Shown here: one piece after another, positions 7,798-16,056 of the stretch
Position numbering within the stretch: the first letter of the stretch is position 1
Layout of the letters: each line of letters opens with the position of its first letter
Origin: Novacetimonas cocois
Lineage (GTDB): Bacteria > Pseudomonadota > Alphaproteobacteria > Acetobacterales > Acetobacteraceae
Length of the DNA: 64,000 bases
NCBI RefSeq assembly: GCF_003311635.1
Contig: NZ_QEXL01000010.1
Location: 1-64,000 of the forward strand
Reading direction: 5' to 3'
The notes under the pieces: generated by a model
Told to the model about the DNA's origin: nothing
Seen by the model: only the letters and a program-made list of their open reading frames with translations
Database searches by the model: none
Translations under genes and position numbers: made by a program

Positions 7798-9198
7798 ATG
7801 GCCGACGCGGCGCGGCCGCCCCCCTTCGGGCGGCGCGAACTGCTGGCGTTCGGGGCGGGGGACCTTGCGTTCAACATCATCTGGGGGCTGATGCTCAGCT
7901 ACCTGGAATATTTCTATACCGACATCTGCCTGTTTCCCCCCGCCTCCGTCGCGCTGATCCTGCTGTGCGCGCGCGGGCTCAGCATCGTGACCGACCCGCT
8001 GGTCGGCATGGTGATCGACCGGCGTCCGGCGGGGCGGCAGGCACTGCCGCTGCTGCGGATGGGGCTTGTGCCGTTCGCCCTCATGATCGTGCTGACCTTC
8101 GTGCCGGTTGGTGGCGGCGCGGCGGCGGGGGCTGGGCGGTATGTCTGGGCCTGCGTGACGTATATGGGCCTGTGCGTGGCCTACAGCGTGACCAACACCG
8201 CCTATGGCGCGCTGACCAGCCTGATTTCCGCGCGGCCCGAAATCCGCCTGCGCCTTGCCAGCGCGCGTATGGTGGGCGCGGGGCTTGGCGCCCTGCTGAT
8301 CGCGGTGCTGACGATGCCCTGCGTGGACTGGCTGGGTCATGGCGACAGGCGGCGTGGCTTCATGCTGTTCATGATGGGCGTGGCCGTGGTTGTCGCCGCC
8401 CTGCTGTGGCTTGCGGCGCGGCTGTGCCATGAACGCGTCGGCGCGCATTCCGGCCGCCAGCCGGTGCGCGTGCTGGCGCGCGCCCTGCTGCGCAATGGCG
8501 GGTGGCTGCGGCTGACGGGGGCGATGATCCTTGTCATGCTCGGCTCGACCTTCATGTTCGGCGCGCTGGTCTATTACGTCCGTTTCGTGCTGCGCGGCAG
8601 CGACCATGACGCGGGGTGGATGCTGGGCGCGATGAATGTGCTGGGCCTGTGCGGCAGCCTGTCGAGCGGCGCGCTGGCGCGGCGGTGGGGCAACCGCGGC
8701 GTCATGGGGGTGGGGACATGCCTGTGCGGGACGTGGCTGGTGCTGGCGTGGCTGGCCCCGCCGGGCTGGGGGGTGACGATCGCCGCGACGTGCCTGTTCG
8801 GCGCGTGCATGGGGGTGTGCAACCCGGCCTGTTTCGCGCTGCTGGCGGATTATGTCGAAGATGGCGCGCGGCGCAGCGGCGTGCGCACGGCAGGGCTGGC
8901 GTGGGCGCTCAATTCCACCGCGTCGAAGCTCGCCTTTGACGGCGGGGGCAGCATGCTGGCGTGGCTGCTGGCGGGATCGGGCCTGGTGGCGGGCGACCAT
9001 GCGCAGGCGGCGGCCGCGCGCGCGGGCATTGGCGTCGGGTTCCTTGCCATTCCGGCCTGCGCCTTCCTTGGCGCGGGGGCGATGGTGCTGCTGCTGTGTC
9101 CCGCGCCCGTGGCCGCACCCGTGGCGGCGCCACCCGCGCGTCAGGGTCAGAACCCGGTGGACGCCGTGAACAGCACCGCAAGCCCGCCGCCCACGTAA
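7798..9198 (+). CDS. GPH-family (MelB-like) MFS sugar:cation symporter
   Basis: A 466-residue inner-membrane transporter with about 12 hydrophobic helices. LAFGAGDLAFNIIWGLMLSYLEYFYTD and the SIVTDPLVGMVIDR loop are typical of the glycoside-pentoside-hexuronide symporters. The substrate cannot be read from sequence. A GTG at 7771 would add nine residues. The last 52 bp overlap the 3' end of the convergent TonB receptor gene, so the two transcripts are complementary at their ends. Confidence 0.85.
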   Translation: MADAARPPPFGRRELLAFGAGDLAFNIIWGLMLSYLEYFYTDICLFPPASVALILLCARGLSIVTDPLVGMVIDRRPAGRQALPLLRMGLVPFALMIVLTFVPVGGGAAAGAGRYVWACVTYMGLCVAYSVTNTAYGALTSLISARPEIRLRLASARMVGAGLGALLIAVLTMPCVDWLGHGDRRRGFMLFMMGVAVVVAALLWLAARLCHERVGAHSGRQPVRVLARALLRNGGWLRLTGAMILVMLGSTFMFGALVYYVRFVLRGSDHDAGWMLGAMNVLGLCGSLSSGALARRWGNRGVMGVGTCLCGTWLVLAWLAPPGWGVTIAATCLFGACMGVCNPACFALLADYVEDGARRSGVRTAGLAWALNSTASKLAFDGGGSMLAWLLAGSGLVAGDHAQAAAARAGIGVGFLAIPACAFLGAGAMVLLLCPAPVAAPVAAPPARQGQNPVDAVNSTASPPPT

Positions 9199-11687
9199 TA
9201 GGTCGGGGCCTGTCCCGCGATGGTGGTGCCATGCACGCCGGTCGTATCATGGGCGTTGAAGGTGGGGGCGGCCACGCCGGACAGGTAATGCTGGTTGGTG
9301 ATGTTGATGAAATTCATGCGAAATTCCGGCCGCGACAGGAAATAGTGGCTGTCCATGCGGTATCCGAACGCAAGGTTGCCCGTGGCGTGGTCCGACAGCC
9401 GTTCGTCATTGGTGAAGGTCGCGTACTGGTGGCCGACATACTTGACGCTCGCCATGCCAAAGAAATGCCCGTCGTCATAGCTGATCCCTGCCGAGGCCTG
9501 TAGCGTCGGGCTGTTGACCGCGGTCCGCCCCCGCGTCGCCAGCAGGTCGCCGCCCACGGAAATGTCGTCGTCGATGGTGGCGTGCAGGTACTCGCCCGAA
9601 AGATAGGGGCTCCAGTGATGCCAGGGGCGGGTGCCGATTTCCACGTCCACCCCGCGTGAGGTCTGCCCTCCGCCATTGAGGGTGGAGGCCACGGTCGCGT
9701 TGTTCACGTCGATGGTGGTCTGGATTTCACGGTTGGTGAAGTCATAGTTGAACAGCGTGACCCCGCCCATCAGCCACGTCCCGGAATAGCGGTATCCCAG
9801 CTCCTCCGACACGGAATACTGGTTTTTCACCCGGTTGGGGTCCAGCGACCCGGTAATGGGGCTGTAGGTGGTGAACAGCGCCGATTCATCGGGGGTGCGG
9901 AAACTGGTGGTGGTGTTGAAGAACACCTGGTGGCGCGGGGTGATCTGGTAACTGATGGCCATGCGCGGCAGCGGGATGGAGGTGTTGGTGCCCACGTTGG
10001 TCTGGTTCCACGCCGCATCCGTGGTGCTGCCGTGCCGGTCGAGCATCACGTCCTTGAACCCCACCTCCAGATGCAGGCGCTTGTGCAGGAACGTCATCCG
10101 GTCGCCCACATACAGGGCGTTGGTCTGCGCGATGGAATGGAATCCCCCCGCCTGCAGCTGCCGCCCGTCGGGGGTCAGGATGGTGCGGCTGATGCGGTCC
10201 ACCCAGATGTCGGCGGCATCCCCCTGCGCGTTGACGGCGGTAAAGGGCTGCTTTTCATTATCATCGGAATAGTCGTACCATGCCCCAAGGACGAGGTCAT
10301 GGTTGGCGATGTGCCAGTCCAGCGTGGCGTTCACCCCGGCGCGATAGCTGTTCTGCGTCCAGTTGGCGCGCACGATGTCATCCACGCCCGGCACGCCGCG
10401 CGGCGTCGCCTGACCTTCGGCATACATGCCCGCGTCCGCCAGCGTGGTGCCCGACGGGTCGTTGCCATAGCTCCACTGCGCATAGGGCGTCATCTTCAGG
10501 CGCAGCCCGTGCGTCAGGTTGAAGCGCGCGGGTGCCGCGACATAGAAGATGCGTTCGGGCTGGCGATAGAGCTTCCAGTAATCCGCCCCGCCCGCCGCGT
10601 CACTGGTGTCATAGGTGCGTGCAAGGTTGTCCGCCGCCCCGAACGGTCCCGATCGGCCCCAGTCCGCCTTGTCCACCAGCGGGTAATAGCTGGCGACCAT
10701 GCTGTTCCACGTGCCGATGACGGAAATGCGGTTGTCGTCGCCCCATTCGCGCAGGAACTTGAAATCGATATGCTGGCGTTCGTCATGCCCCGGCCCGCGC
10801 CAGTTGTCGGTATAGCCGTGGGAGTAGGAGACGAAGCCCCGGATGCCGGTATGCCCGATATTCCCGGTCTCCAGCCGCAGGAATTCGCGATTGGTGTTGT
10901 AGGACCCGTACGACACGTCGGCAAAGCCGCCGGCATGTTCGGACGGGTCGCGGAACGTCATTTCCATCAGGCCGCCGGCCGCGTTGAGTACCGGTGCGTC
11001 CAGATCCGCCGATCCCTGCGCCAGCGATACGGTCTCGTAATTCTCCGTATCCGCGAACTGCCCCGGATAGCCATTGTAATAGGCGATGTCATTAAGCGGC
11101 ATCCCCTCCAGCAGGTATCCGATCGAATCCCCGCCCATGCCGCGCACGTTGATGTTGGTCTGCGGCGAAAAGCCCAGCGGGTCGGAGGTCGCGACATTCG
11201 CGCCCGGCAGCATCGCGACCATGTCGAACGCCGTGGCCGAGGGGGCCTGCTTGTCCATGAAATCGGTGCCGATGGTACTGAGGGACTTTGCCGCCTTTTC
11301 CTCACGCAGCAGGCCGCCGCCGGGCTGGTGGCCGTGGGTGTGCATGCCGGTGACGGAAATATGTTCGTGCGTCGTTCCGGGCGTGGGGGGATGCGCCTGT
11401 TGCCCGTGTGTCTGTTGCCCGTGTGTCTGTGGCCCGTGTGTCTGTTGTCCGTGCGCCTGCGATCCGCGCATTCGCGTTGCCGCCCCTGTCGCCGGTCGTG
11501 CCGGTCCCGCGTGGGCGGTGGCGTCCGACGGGGCGTTCGCGGGGGAATGGGCGCGCGCGCCGGGGCTGGCCGCCGCCCATGCCGTGCCGTTCGTCCCCCC
11601 GATGACCACCATCACGGCGACCAGTACGGGACGCGATACCGCGCGGGTATCTGCCAGGCGGCGCGATGGAGGAACGCGAAGGGGCAT
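9147..11687 (-). CDS. TonB-dependent outer-membrane receptor with His/Gln repeat
   Basis: An 846-residue receptor. It has an N-terminal signal peptide (about 1-39, ending AWAA) and an unusual low-complexity stretch at about 70-105 with HGQQT/HGPQT tandem repeats. A plug domain follows (DMVAMLPGANVATSDPLGFSPQTNINVRGMGGDSIGYLLEGMPLND), then a C-terminal beta-barrel ending in FTASTGF with a terminal Phe. The ligand is unknown; the histidine repeat could bind metal ions. It convergently overlaps the GPH transporter by 52 bp. No Fur or Pho site was found upstream. Confidence 0.9.
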   Translation of the reverse strand: MPLRVPPSRRLADTRAVSRPVLVAVMVVIGGTNGTAWAAASPGARAHSPANAPSDATAHAGPARPATGAATRMRGSQAHGQQTHGPQTHGQQTHGQQAHPPTPGTTHEHISVTGMHTHGHQPGGGLLREEKAAKSLSTIGTDFMDKQAPSATAFDMVAMLPGANVATSDPLGFSPQTNINVRGMGGDSIGYLLEGMPLNDIAYYNGYPGQFADTENYETVSLAQGSADLDAPVLNAAGGLMEMTFRDPSEHAGGFADVSYGSYNTNREFLRLETGNIGHTGIRGFVSYSHGYTDNWRGPGHDERQHIDFKFLREWGDDNRISVIGTWNSMVASYYPLVDKADWGRSGPFGAADNLARTYDTSDAAGGADYWKLYRQPERIFYVAAPARFNLTHGLRLKMTPYAQWSYGNDPSGTTLADAGMYAEGQATPRGVPGVDDIVRANWTQNSYRAGVNATLDWHIANHDLVLGAWYDYSDDNEKQPFTAVNAQGDAADIWVDRISRTILTPDGRQLQAGGFHSIAQTNALYVGDRMTFLHKRLHLEVGFKDVMLDRHGSTTDAAWNQTNVGTNTSIPLPRMAISYQITPRHQVFFNTTTSFRTPDESALFTTYSPITGSLDPNRVKNQYSVSEELGYRYSGTWLMGGVTLFNYDFTNREIQTTIDVNNATVASTLNGGGQTSRGVDVEIGTRPWHHWSPYLSGEYLHATIDDDISVGGDLLATRGRTAVNSPTLQASAGISYDDGHFFGMASVKYVGHQYATFTNDERLSDHATGNLAFGYRMDSHYFLSRPEFRMNFINITNQHYLSGVAAPTFNAHDTTGVHGTTIAGQAPTYYVGGGLAVLFTASTGF
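11393..11458 (-). repeat. 15-bp coding tandem repeat (HGQQT units)
   Basis: About four and a half copies of a 15-bp unit (TGTCTGTTGCCCGTG on the plus strand) encode successive H-G-Q-Q-T pentapeptides in the TonB receptor. The copies are nearly identical at the DNA level, so copy number may vary by slippage without a frameshift. Confidence 0.8.
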
Positions 11688-11771
11688 CGGTTCGGGGAAT
11701 CCTTACGGAAAAGGTCTGAAAAAACAGTTATGTTTCAGAAAGATGACAATGTCGCGGACCGGGGCTTTGTG

Positions 11772-11799
11772 TCTTGAAGAAACATCCGGCCGATATAAT
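11772..11799 (+). promoter_or_regulatory. Possible promoter for phoU-phoB-phoR
   Basis: TCTTGA, a 16-bp spacer and a perfect TATAAT (11794-11799) lie about 80 bp before phoU. No PhoB half-sites are visible here, unlike at the pst promoters, so this operon may be expressed constitutively. Confidence 0.35.
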
Positions 11800-11878
11800 A
11801 TATCCAAAGGCACGTCGGTAAGCCCTGAAAACAAGGTGAGATGCGCGCCCCACGGCCGGGCGCGGGGCGGACACGGGA

Positions 11879-12622
11879 ATGGAACGGGGGCAGATGGGAC
11901 AGGAATCCACGCATATCGTCAGCAGTTTCGAGCAGGAACTTGAACGGCTGCGCGCTATGATGGTTCGCATGGGCGGGCTGGTGGAACGCCAGACGTCGCA
12001 GGCGGTCGCCGCCGTTGTCGACCATGACGAGAACGCCGCCGCCGCCGCCCCGGAACTCGACCCGCAGGTCGATGTCCTTGAACGCGATATGGAGGCGATG
12101 GTGATCCGCATCCTCGCCCTGCGCTCCCCCGTGGCGGGCGACCTGCGCGAGGTGGTCTCCGCCCTCAAGATCACGGGCGACATGGAACGCATCGGCGACT
12201 GCGCGGCCTCCATCGCGCGGCGTTCGCTGCGCACGGAACTGCTGGGCACGCGCGTCTCGCTCAGCGGGCTGCGGGGCATGGGACGGCTGGTACAGGACAA
12301 CCTGCGCCGCGCGATCGACGCCATGACCCAGCGTGACCCCGAAAAGGCGTACGAGGTATGGCAGTCCGACACGGCGGTCGATGAACTCTATACCGCGATG
12401 TTCCGCGAACTTGTGACCTACATGATGGAGGACCCGCGCAATATCGGGCCCTGCACCCACCTGCTGTTCATCGCCAAGAACCTGGAACGCATCGGCGATC
12501 ACGCCACCAATATTGCCGAGCGCGTCTATTACACCGTAACGGGCGACATCCTGCCGGTCGTGCGGCCGCGGGGCGGTTTTTCCGCCGCAGCGCCCCCCCC
12601 GTCGGGAGATGACGCGCAGTGA
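11879..12622 (+). CDS. phoU: Phosphate transport regulator PhoU (copy 1)
   Basis: PhoU links the PstSCAB transporter to the PhoR kinase and keeps the regulon off when phosphate is plentiful. The 247-residue protein has two three-helix repeats, each with an ERIGD signature: DMERIGDCA (about 102) and NLERIGDHATNIAE (about 202). It is first in a phoU-phoB-phoR operon, and its TGA overlaps the phoB GTG (GTGA). ATG 11894 is an alternative start. A second phoU at 28.8 kb shares long near-identical DNA. The Ala/Pro-rich C-terminal tail is missing from that copy. Confidence 0.95.
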   Translation: MERGQMGQESTHIVSSFEQELERLRAMMVRMGGLVERQTSQAVAAVVDHDENAAAAAPELDPQVDVLERDMEAMVIRILALRSPVAGDLREVVSALKITGDMERIGDCAASIARRSLRTELLGTRVSLSGLRGMGRLVQDNLRRAIDAMTQRDPEKAYEVWQSDTAVDELYTAMFRELVTYMMEDPRNIGPCTHLLFIAKNLERIGDHATNIAERVYYTVTGDILPVVRPRGGFSAAAPPPSGDDAQ

Positions 12623-13434
12623 CGCCGCCATCCGTGACGCCACCATCCGTTTCCCCCGCCGCCGATGGCCCGCCGGAACGCGCGCTGCCCGATCGTCGCG
12701 CCCGGATCCTCGTGGCCGAGGATGACGAGGCACTTTCGGTCCTTGTCACCTATAACCTGGAGGCCGCGGGGTACGAGGTGCGGGCCGTGGCCGATGGGCT
12801 GGACGCGCTGGAACAGGTGGGATCGTGGCAGCCCGACCTGCTGGTGCTCGACTGGATGCTGCCGGGGCTGTCGGGGGTGGACCTGTGCCGCAGGCTGCGC
12901 GCGCGCGGCGGTAACATGTCCGACGTGCCGGTGCTGATGCTGACGGCGCGCACGGCGGAAAATGACAGCATCCACGCCCTTGATACCGGCGCGGATGATT
13001 ACCTGACCAAGCCCTGCGGGATGGAGACGCTCAATGCCCGCGTCCGCGCGCTGCTGCGGCGCAGCGTGGCGTCCACGGGCGGGACGGCCCCCTCCATCGT
13101 GCAGGATGATGCGACGGCGGTCCTGCGCTTCGTCGATATCGTGCTTGATCCCGTCAGCCACCGCGTGACGCGCGCGGGGCGCGTGCTTGCGCTTGGCCCG
13201 ACGGAATACCGCCTGCTGGAATTCTTCATGCGCAACCCCAACCGCGTCTTCTCGCGCGAGGATCTGTTGCGTTCGGTCTGGGAACGCGGGGTGCATGTGG
13301 AATCGCGTACGGTGGACGTGCATATCCGCCGCCTGCGCCGCGTCCTGAACGAAGGGGGACTGCCGGACCTGATCCGCACCGTCCGCGCCAGCGGGTATGC
13401 CCTTGACGACGTATCCGGCCACGTGACGCTCTGA
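12619..13434 (+). CDS. phoB: Phosphate regulon response regulator PhoB
   Basis: An OmpR-type response regulator of 271 residues. The receiver domain has the acidic pocket EDD (about 35), phospho-acceptor Asp about 78 in VLDWMLPG and Lys about 131 in YLTKPCG. The winged-helix domain has LTxxEYRLLEFFM and SRTVDVHIRRLRRVL. It starts with GTG overlapping the phoU stop. A roughly 28-residue N-terminal extension with a PPSV repeat precedes the receiver. It should bind the three-half-site Pho boxes at 25.98, 29.68, 30.90 and 39.9 kb. Confidence 0.95.
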   Translation: MTPPSVTPPSVSPAADGPPERALPDRRARILVAEDDEALSVLVTYNLEAAGYEVRAVADGLDALEQVGSWQPDLLVLDWMLPGLSGVDLCRRLRARGGNMSDVPVLMLTARTAENDSIHALDTGADDYLTKPCGMETLNARVRALLRRSVASTGGTAPSIVQDDATAVLRFVDIVLDPVSHRVTRAGRVLALGPTEYRLLEFFMRNPNRVFSREDLLRSVWERGVHVESRTVDVHIRRLRRVLNEGGLPDLIRTVRASGYALDDVSGHVTL

Positions 13435-13499
13435 TGGCGGCCATGGGGCCGTGGGCGCGGGTTCATTGTTCCGTGGGGGCATCATCATGACGATGCCGC

Positions 13500-14852
13500 G
13501 TGGGGCGGCGCGCCTGCATGCATGACCTGCTGGCGGGTCTCGTTGCCGGTGGCGGGGGGTATGCGCTGCTCCATGCCGTGGTGACGCGTATCCGCCGCCC
13601 GCGCCATCGCGATGATGACGCCCCCCGCGAACAGGCGCGCGTGGCCCCGGCGCGGGGCGAGGCGACGCGGGACGACGGAAGCCGGCGCGACGGAAACCGG
13701 GACAATGGCGGTCGGGGCAATGGCGGCCAGTCCGGCGCGGGCACGGCCGCGGCCTTGGCCGACCCGGTCGCGGCGCTGCCGCACATGCTCGACCTGCTGC
13801 CCGGCGCGTGCATCATCTTTGGCCCGCGTGGGGATCTTGCCTATGCCTCTTCCTCCGCGCGGGACATGTTTGGCGATACGCTGGGCGCGATCGTGCGGCA
13901 TCCCGCGACCCAGCAGCTTCTGGAACAGCTGTCCACCACGGCGGAAACGACCGTCGCGCTCGATGTGCCGGTGCGTCGGGTGGTGCGTGTGCTGATGCGC
14001 CGGATTGCCACGCCGTCCGGTCGCAACGCCAGCCCGCGCGGCGTCGTGGTCGCCCTGCTGGAGGACCGGACGGGACAGGACGCGCTGGATCGCATGCGGG
14101 GCGATTTCGTTGCCCATGCCAGCCACGAACTGCGCACGCCGCTGGCGGCCCTGTCGGGGTTCATCGAAACCCTGCGCGGGCCGGCCGCCAACGACGCGCC
14201 CGCGCGCGCGCGCTTCCTGGGCATCATGGCGGGACAGGCGGAGCGGATGCTGCGGCTGATCGAACGCCTGTCCTACCTGTCGCGGGTGCAGATGGTCGAA
14301 CACCAGCGCCCGCGCACGCGCGTCGATATCGCCGCCGTCGTCGCCCGCGCGATGGACGAGGCACGCCCCCTGCTGGAGGGGGCGGACATCACCTGTGCCC
14401 TGAATGTCGCGCCGGGGGTCGTGCCCGTCATGGCCGATGGCGACCAGATCGTGCAGGTGATGCTCAACCTTGTGGGCAATGCCATCCGGTATGCCCCCGG
14501 CGTGCCGGGACGCAAGGCCCATGTCGATATCGGCGTGGCGAACGCGCCCGGCCGCGATGGCGGGCCGCATGCGCCGTGGCCTGCCGGGGGTGGCGTGGTG
14601 GTGACGGTATCCGACAACGGCCCCGGCATTCCCGCGCGTTACCTGCCGCGCGTGACGGAACAGTTCTATCGCGTGCCCGGACAGACGCAGCAGGGCACGG
14701 GGCTGGGCCTTGCGATCGTCAAGCATATTGTGGACCGCCACGGGGGCCGCCTGCTGATCGAAAGCACCGAGGGGCAGGGCACGCGCTGCATGCTGTGGCT
14801 GCCGCCCGCCGACGTGGCGTTGGGAGATGACAGCGCCCGGGCACAGGACTGA
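13500..14852 (+). CDS. phoR: Phosphate regulon sensor kinase PhoR
   Basis: A membrane histidine kinase of about 450 residues. There is one N-terminal hydrophobic segment (about 8-28), then a disordered linker rich in R, D, G and N with short degenerate repeats (about 50-80), then a PAS-like region (about 95-190). The DHp domain has HELRTPL (phospho-His about 209), and the ATPase domain has NLVGNAIRYAP, DNGPGIP and GTGLGLAIVKHIV. The lack of a periplasmic domain is typical of PhoR, which senses Pst/PhoU state. The start is uncertain (GTG 13500 or ATG 13518). It ends just before a repeat element. Confidence 0.93.
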   Translation: MGRRACMHDLLAGLVAGGGGYALLHAVVTRIRRPRHRDDDAPREQARVAPARGEATRDDGSRRDGNRDNGGRGNGGQSGAGTAAALADPVAALPHMLDLLPGACIIFGPRGDLAYASSSARDMFGDTLGAIVRHPATQQLLEQLSTTAETTVALDVPVRRVVRVLMRRIATPSGRNASPRGVVVALLEDRTGQDALDRMRGDFVAHASHELRTPLAALSGFIETLRGPAANDAPARARFLGIMAGQAERMLRLIERLSYLSRVQMVEHQRPRTRVDIAAVVARAMDEARPLLEGADITCALNVAPGVVPVMADGDQIVQVMLNLVGNAIRYAPGVPGRKAHVDIGVANAPGRDGGPHAPWPAGGGVVVTVSDNGPGIPARYLPRVTEQFYRVPGQTQQGTGLGLAIVKHIVDRHGGRLLIESTEGQGTRCMLWLPPADVALGDDSARAQD

Positions 14853-14897
14853 CGCGGATCGCTAGATGGTCTGCAACAGTTTTCCTGATGAACGGTA

Positions 14898-14974
14898 AAG
14901 GTTTCCGGGTGCCGCCTTTTTTCAAAAGGGCGGCGTTTCCTGAAGCTTTTTGAAAAAAGCTTCACCAAAAACTT
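14898..14974 (+). repeat. Two-hairpin interspersed element, copy 3
   Basis: Complete copy: outer arms AAGGTTTCCGG/CCAAAAACTT, hairpin GCCGCC/GGCGGC with an A/T inner stem, and hairpin GAAGCTTTTT/AAAAAGCTTC. It lies between the convergent 3' ends of phoR and the LysR gene. Confidence 0.85.
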
Positions 14975-15000
14975 CCTTACGATGTCTCAGGGGGGCCGTG

Positions 15001-15903
15001 CTAGACGTGGAAGATGTCGTCCGCGCGCAGGTGGGTGCAGACCTCCCATATCCGTTCCAGCACGGCGGAGGGATTGGGCTGGCGCAGGCGTACGACGCCC
15101 ACCTGTGGCGCGGGGCAGGGCACGATGGGACAGGTCCGCAGGCCTGCGCCGCCCACCGTTTCGGGCAGGGCGGCGACCGGCAGGATGCTGCACAGCCGCC
15201 CGGCGCGCAGTTCGGAATGCAGCAGGCTGATGGAATCCGTCTCCACCATGATGGTGGGCGTTACGCCCGCGTCACGGAAACCGGCGTCAATGATCTGCCG
15301 GCTGCGCAGGTTGCGCGTGAAAAGGCACAGCGGAATGGATGCGACCTCCGCCCAGTTGCAGCGGGGGCCGGTCGGCATGGGGGCGGACGTCGCGCCCGCC
15401 AGCACGTACTGTTCGGCATAAAGGGGCCGTACCTCGAACGCATCGCCCGGCGGGATCTGGTCCAGATAGGTCACGCCCAGATGCACCTGATGTTCACGCA
15501 GCATCCGCGCGATGTCGCCCGCCGCGGCCGAGCGTACCTCCTGATGCAGGCTGGGAATGGCGGTGCGGAAACTTTCCATCAGCAGCGGGATGCCAAGCAG
15601 CGCGGGCGGCATCACCCCGATCGACAGTGACCCGCCCGACACGTCCTGCGCGAACGCGGCCTCCTGCTTCAGGCCGTCAAGGGCGGCCAGCGTCTGCTTG
15701 GCCCATGCCAGAACGCGCTGGCCTTCTGCCGTCAGGCCGAGGAAACGGCGGTTACGCTGGATGACCGACACGCCGAGTTCGTTTTCAAGCTGCCTGATCC
15801 CCGCCGACAGCGCGGGCTGCGAGACGCCGCAATGTTCCGCCGCCCGCGAAAAATGGCGGAAACGGTCAAGGGCGATCAGGTAGGTCAGCTGGCGCAGGAA
15901 CAC
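15001..15903 (-). CDS. LysR-family transcriptional regulator
   Basis: A 300-residue regulator. The N-terminal winged helix-turn-helix has FSRAAEHCGVSQPALSAGIRQLENELGVSVIQR, and an effector-binding domain follows from about residue 92 (LSIGVMPPALLGIPLL). No divergent target gene is adjacent: its upstream side holds a repeat element and the end of the uvrA-like gene. The target is therefore unknown and it may act elsewhere. Confidence 0.9.
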   Translation of the reverse strand: MFLRQLTYLIALDRFRHFSRAAEHCGVSQPALSAGIRQLENELGVSVIQRNRRFLGLTAEGQRVLAWAKQTLAALDGLKQEAAFAQDVSGGSLSIGVMPPALLGIPLLMESFRTAIPSLHQEVRSAAAGDIARMLREHQVHLGVTYLDQIPPGDAFEVRPLYAEQYVLAGATSAPMPTGPRCNWAEVASIPLCLFTRNLRSRQIIDAGFRDAGVTPTIMVETDSISLLHSELRAGRLCSILPVAALPETVGGAGLRTCPIVPCPAPQVGVVRLRQPNPSAVLERIWEVCTHLRADDIFHV

Positions 15904-15961
15904 GGCATGTCAGTCAGGTCGGGGAATGGCGGAAACATTCCGCACACCATAAAGAGTCAAT

Positions 15962-16039
15962 GAAGTTTTTGGTGAAGCTTTTTGCAAAAAGCTTCAGGAA
16001 ACGTCGCCCTTTTGAAAAAAGGCGACACCCGAAAACTTT
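15962..16039 (-). repeat. Two-hairpin interspersed element, copy 4
   Basis: Complete reverse-orientation copy. Its GC hairpin reads GTCGCC/GGCGAC on the minus strand, a compensated change from the GCCGCC/GGCGGC form. It sits 18 bp beyond the 3' end of the uvrA-like gene, in sense orientation for that gene. Confidence 0.85.
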
Positions 16040-16056
16040 TTGTTTCTATCAAACGG

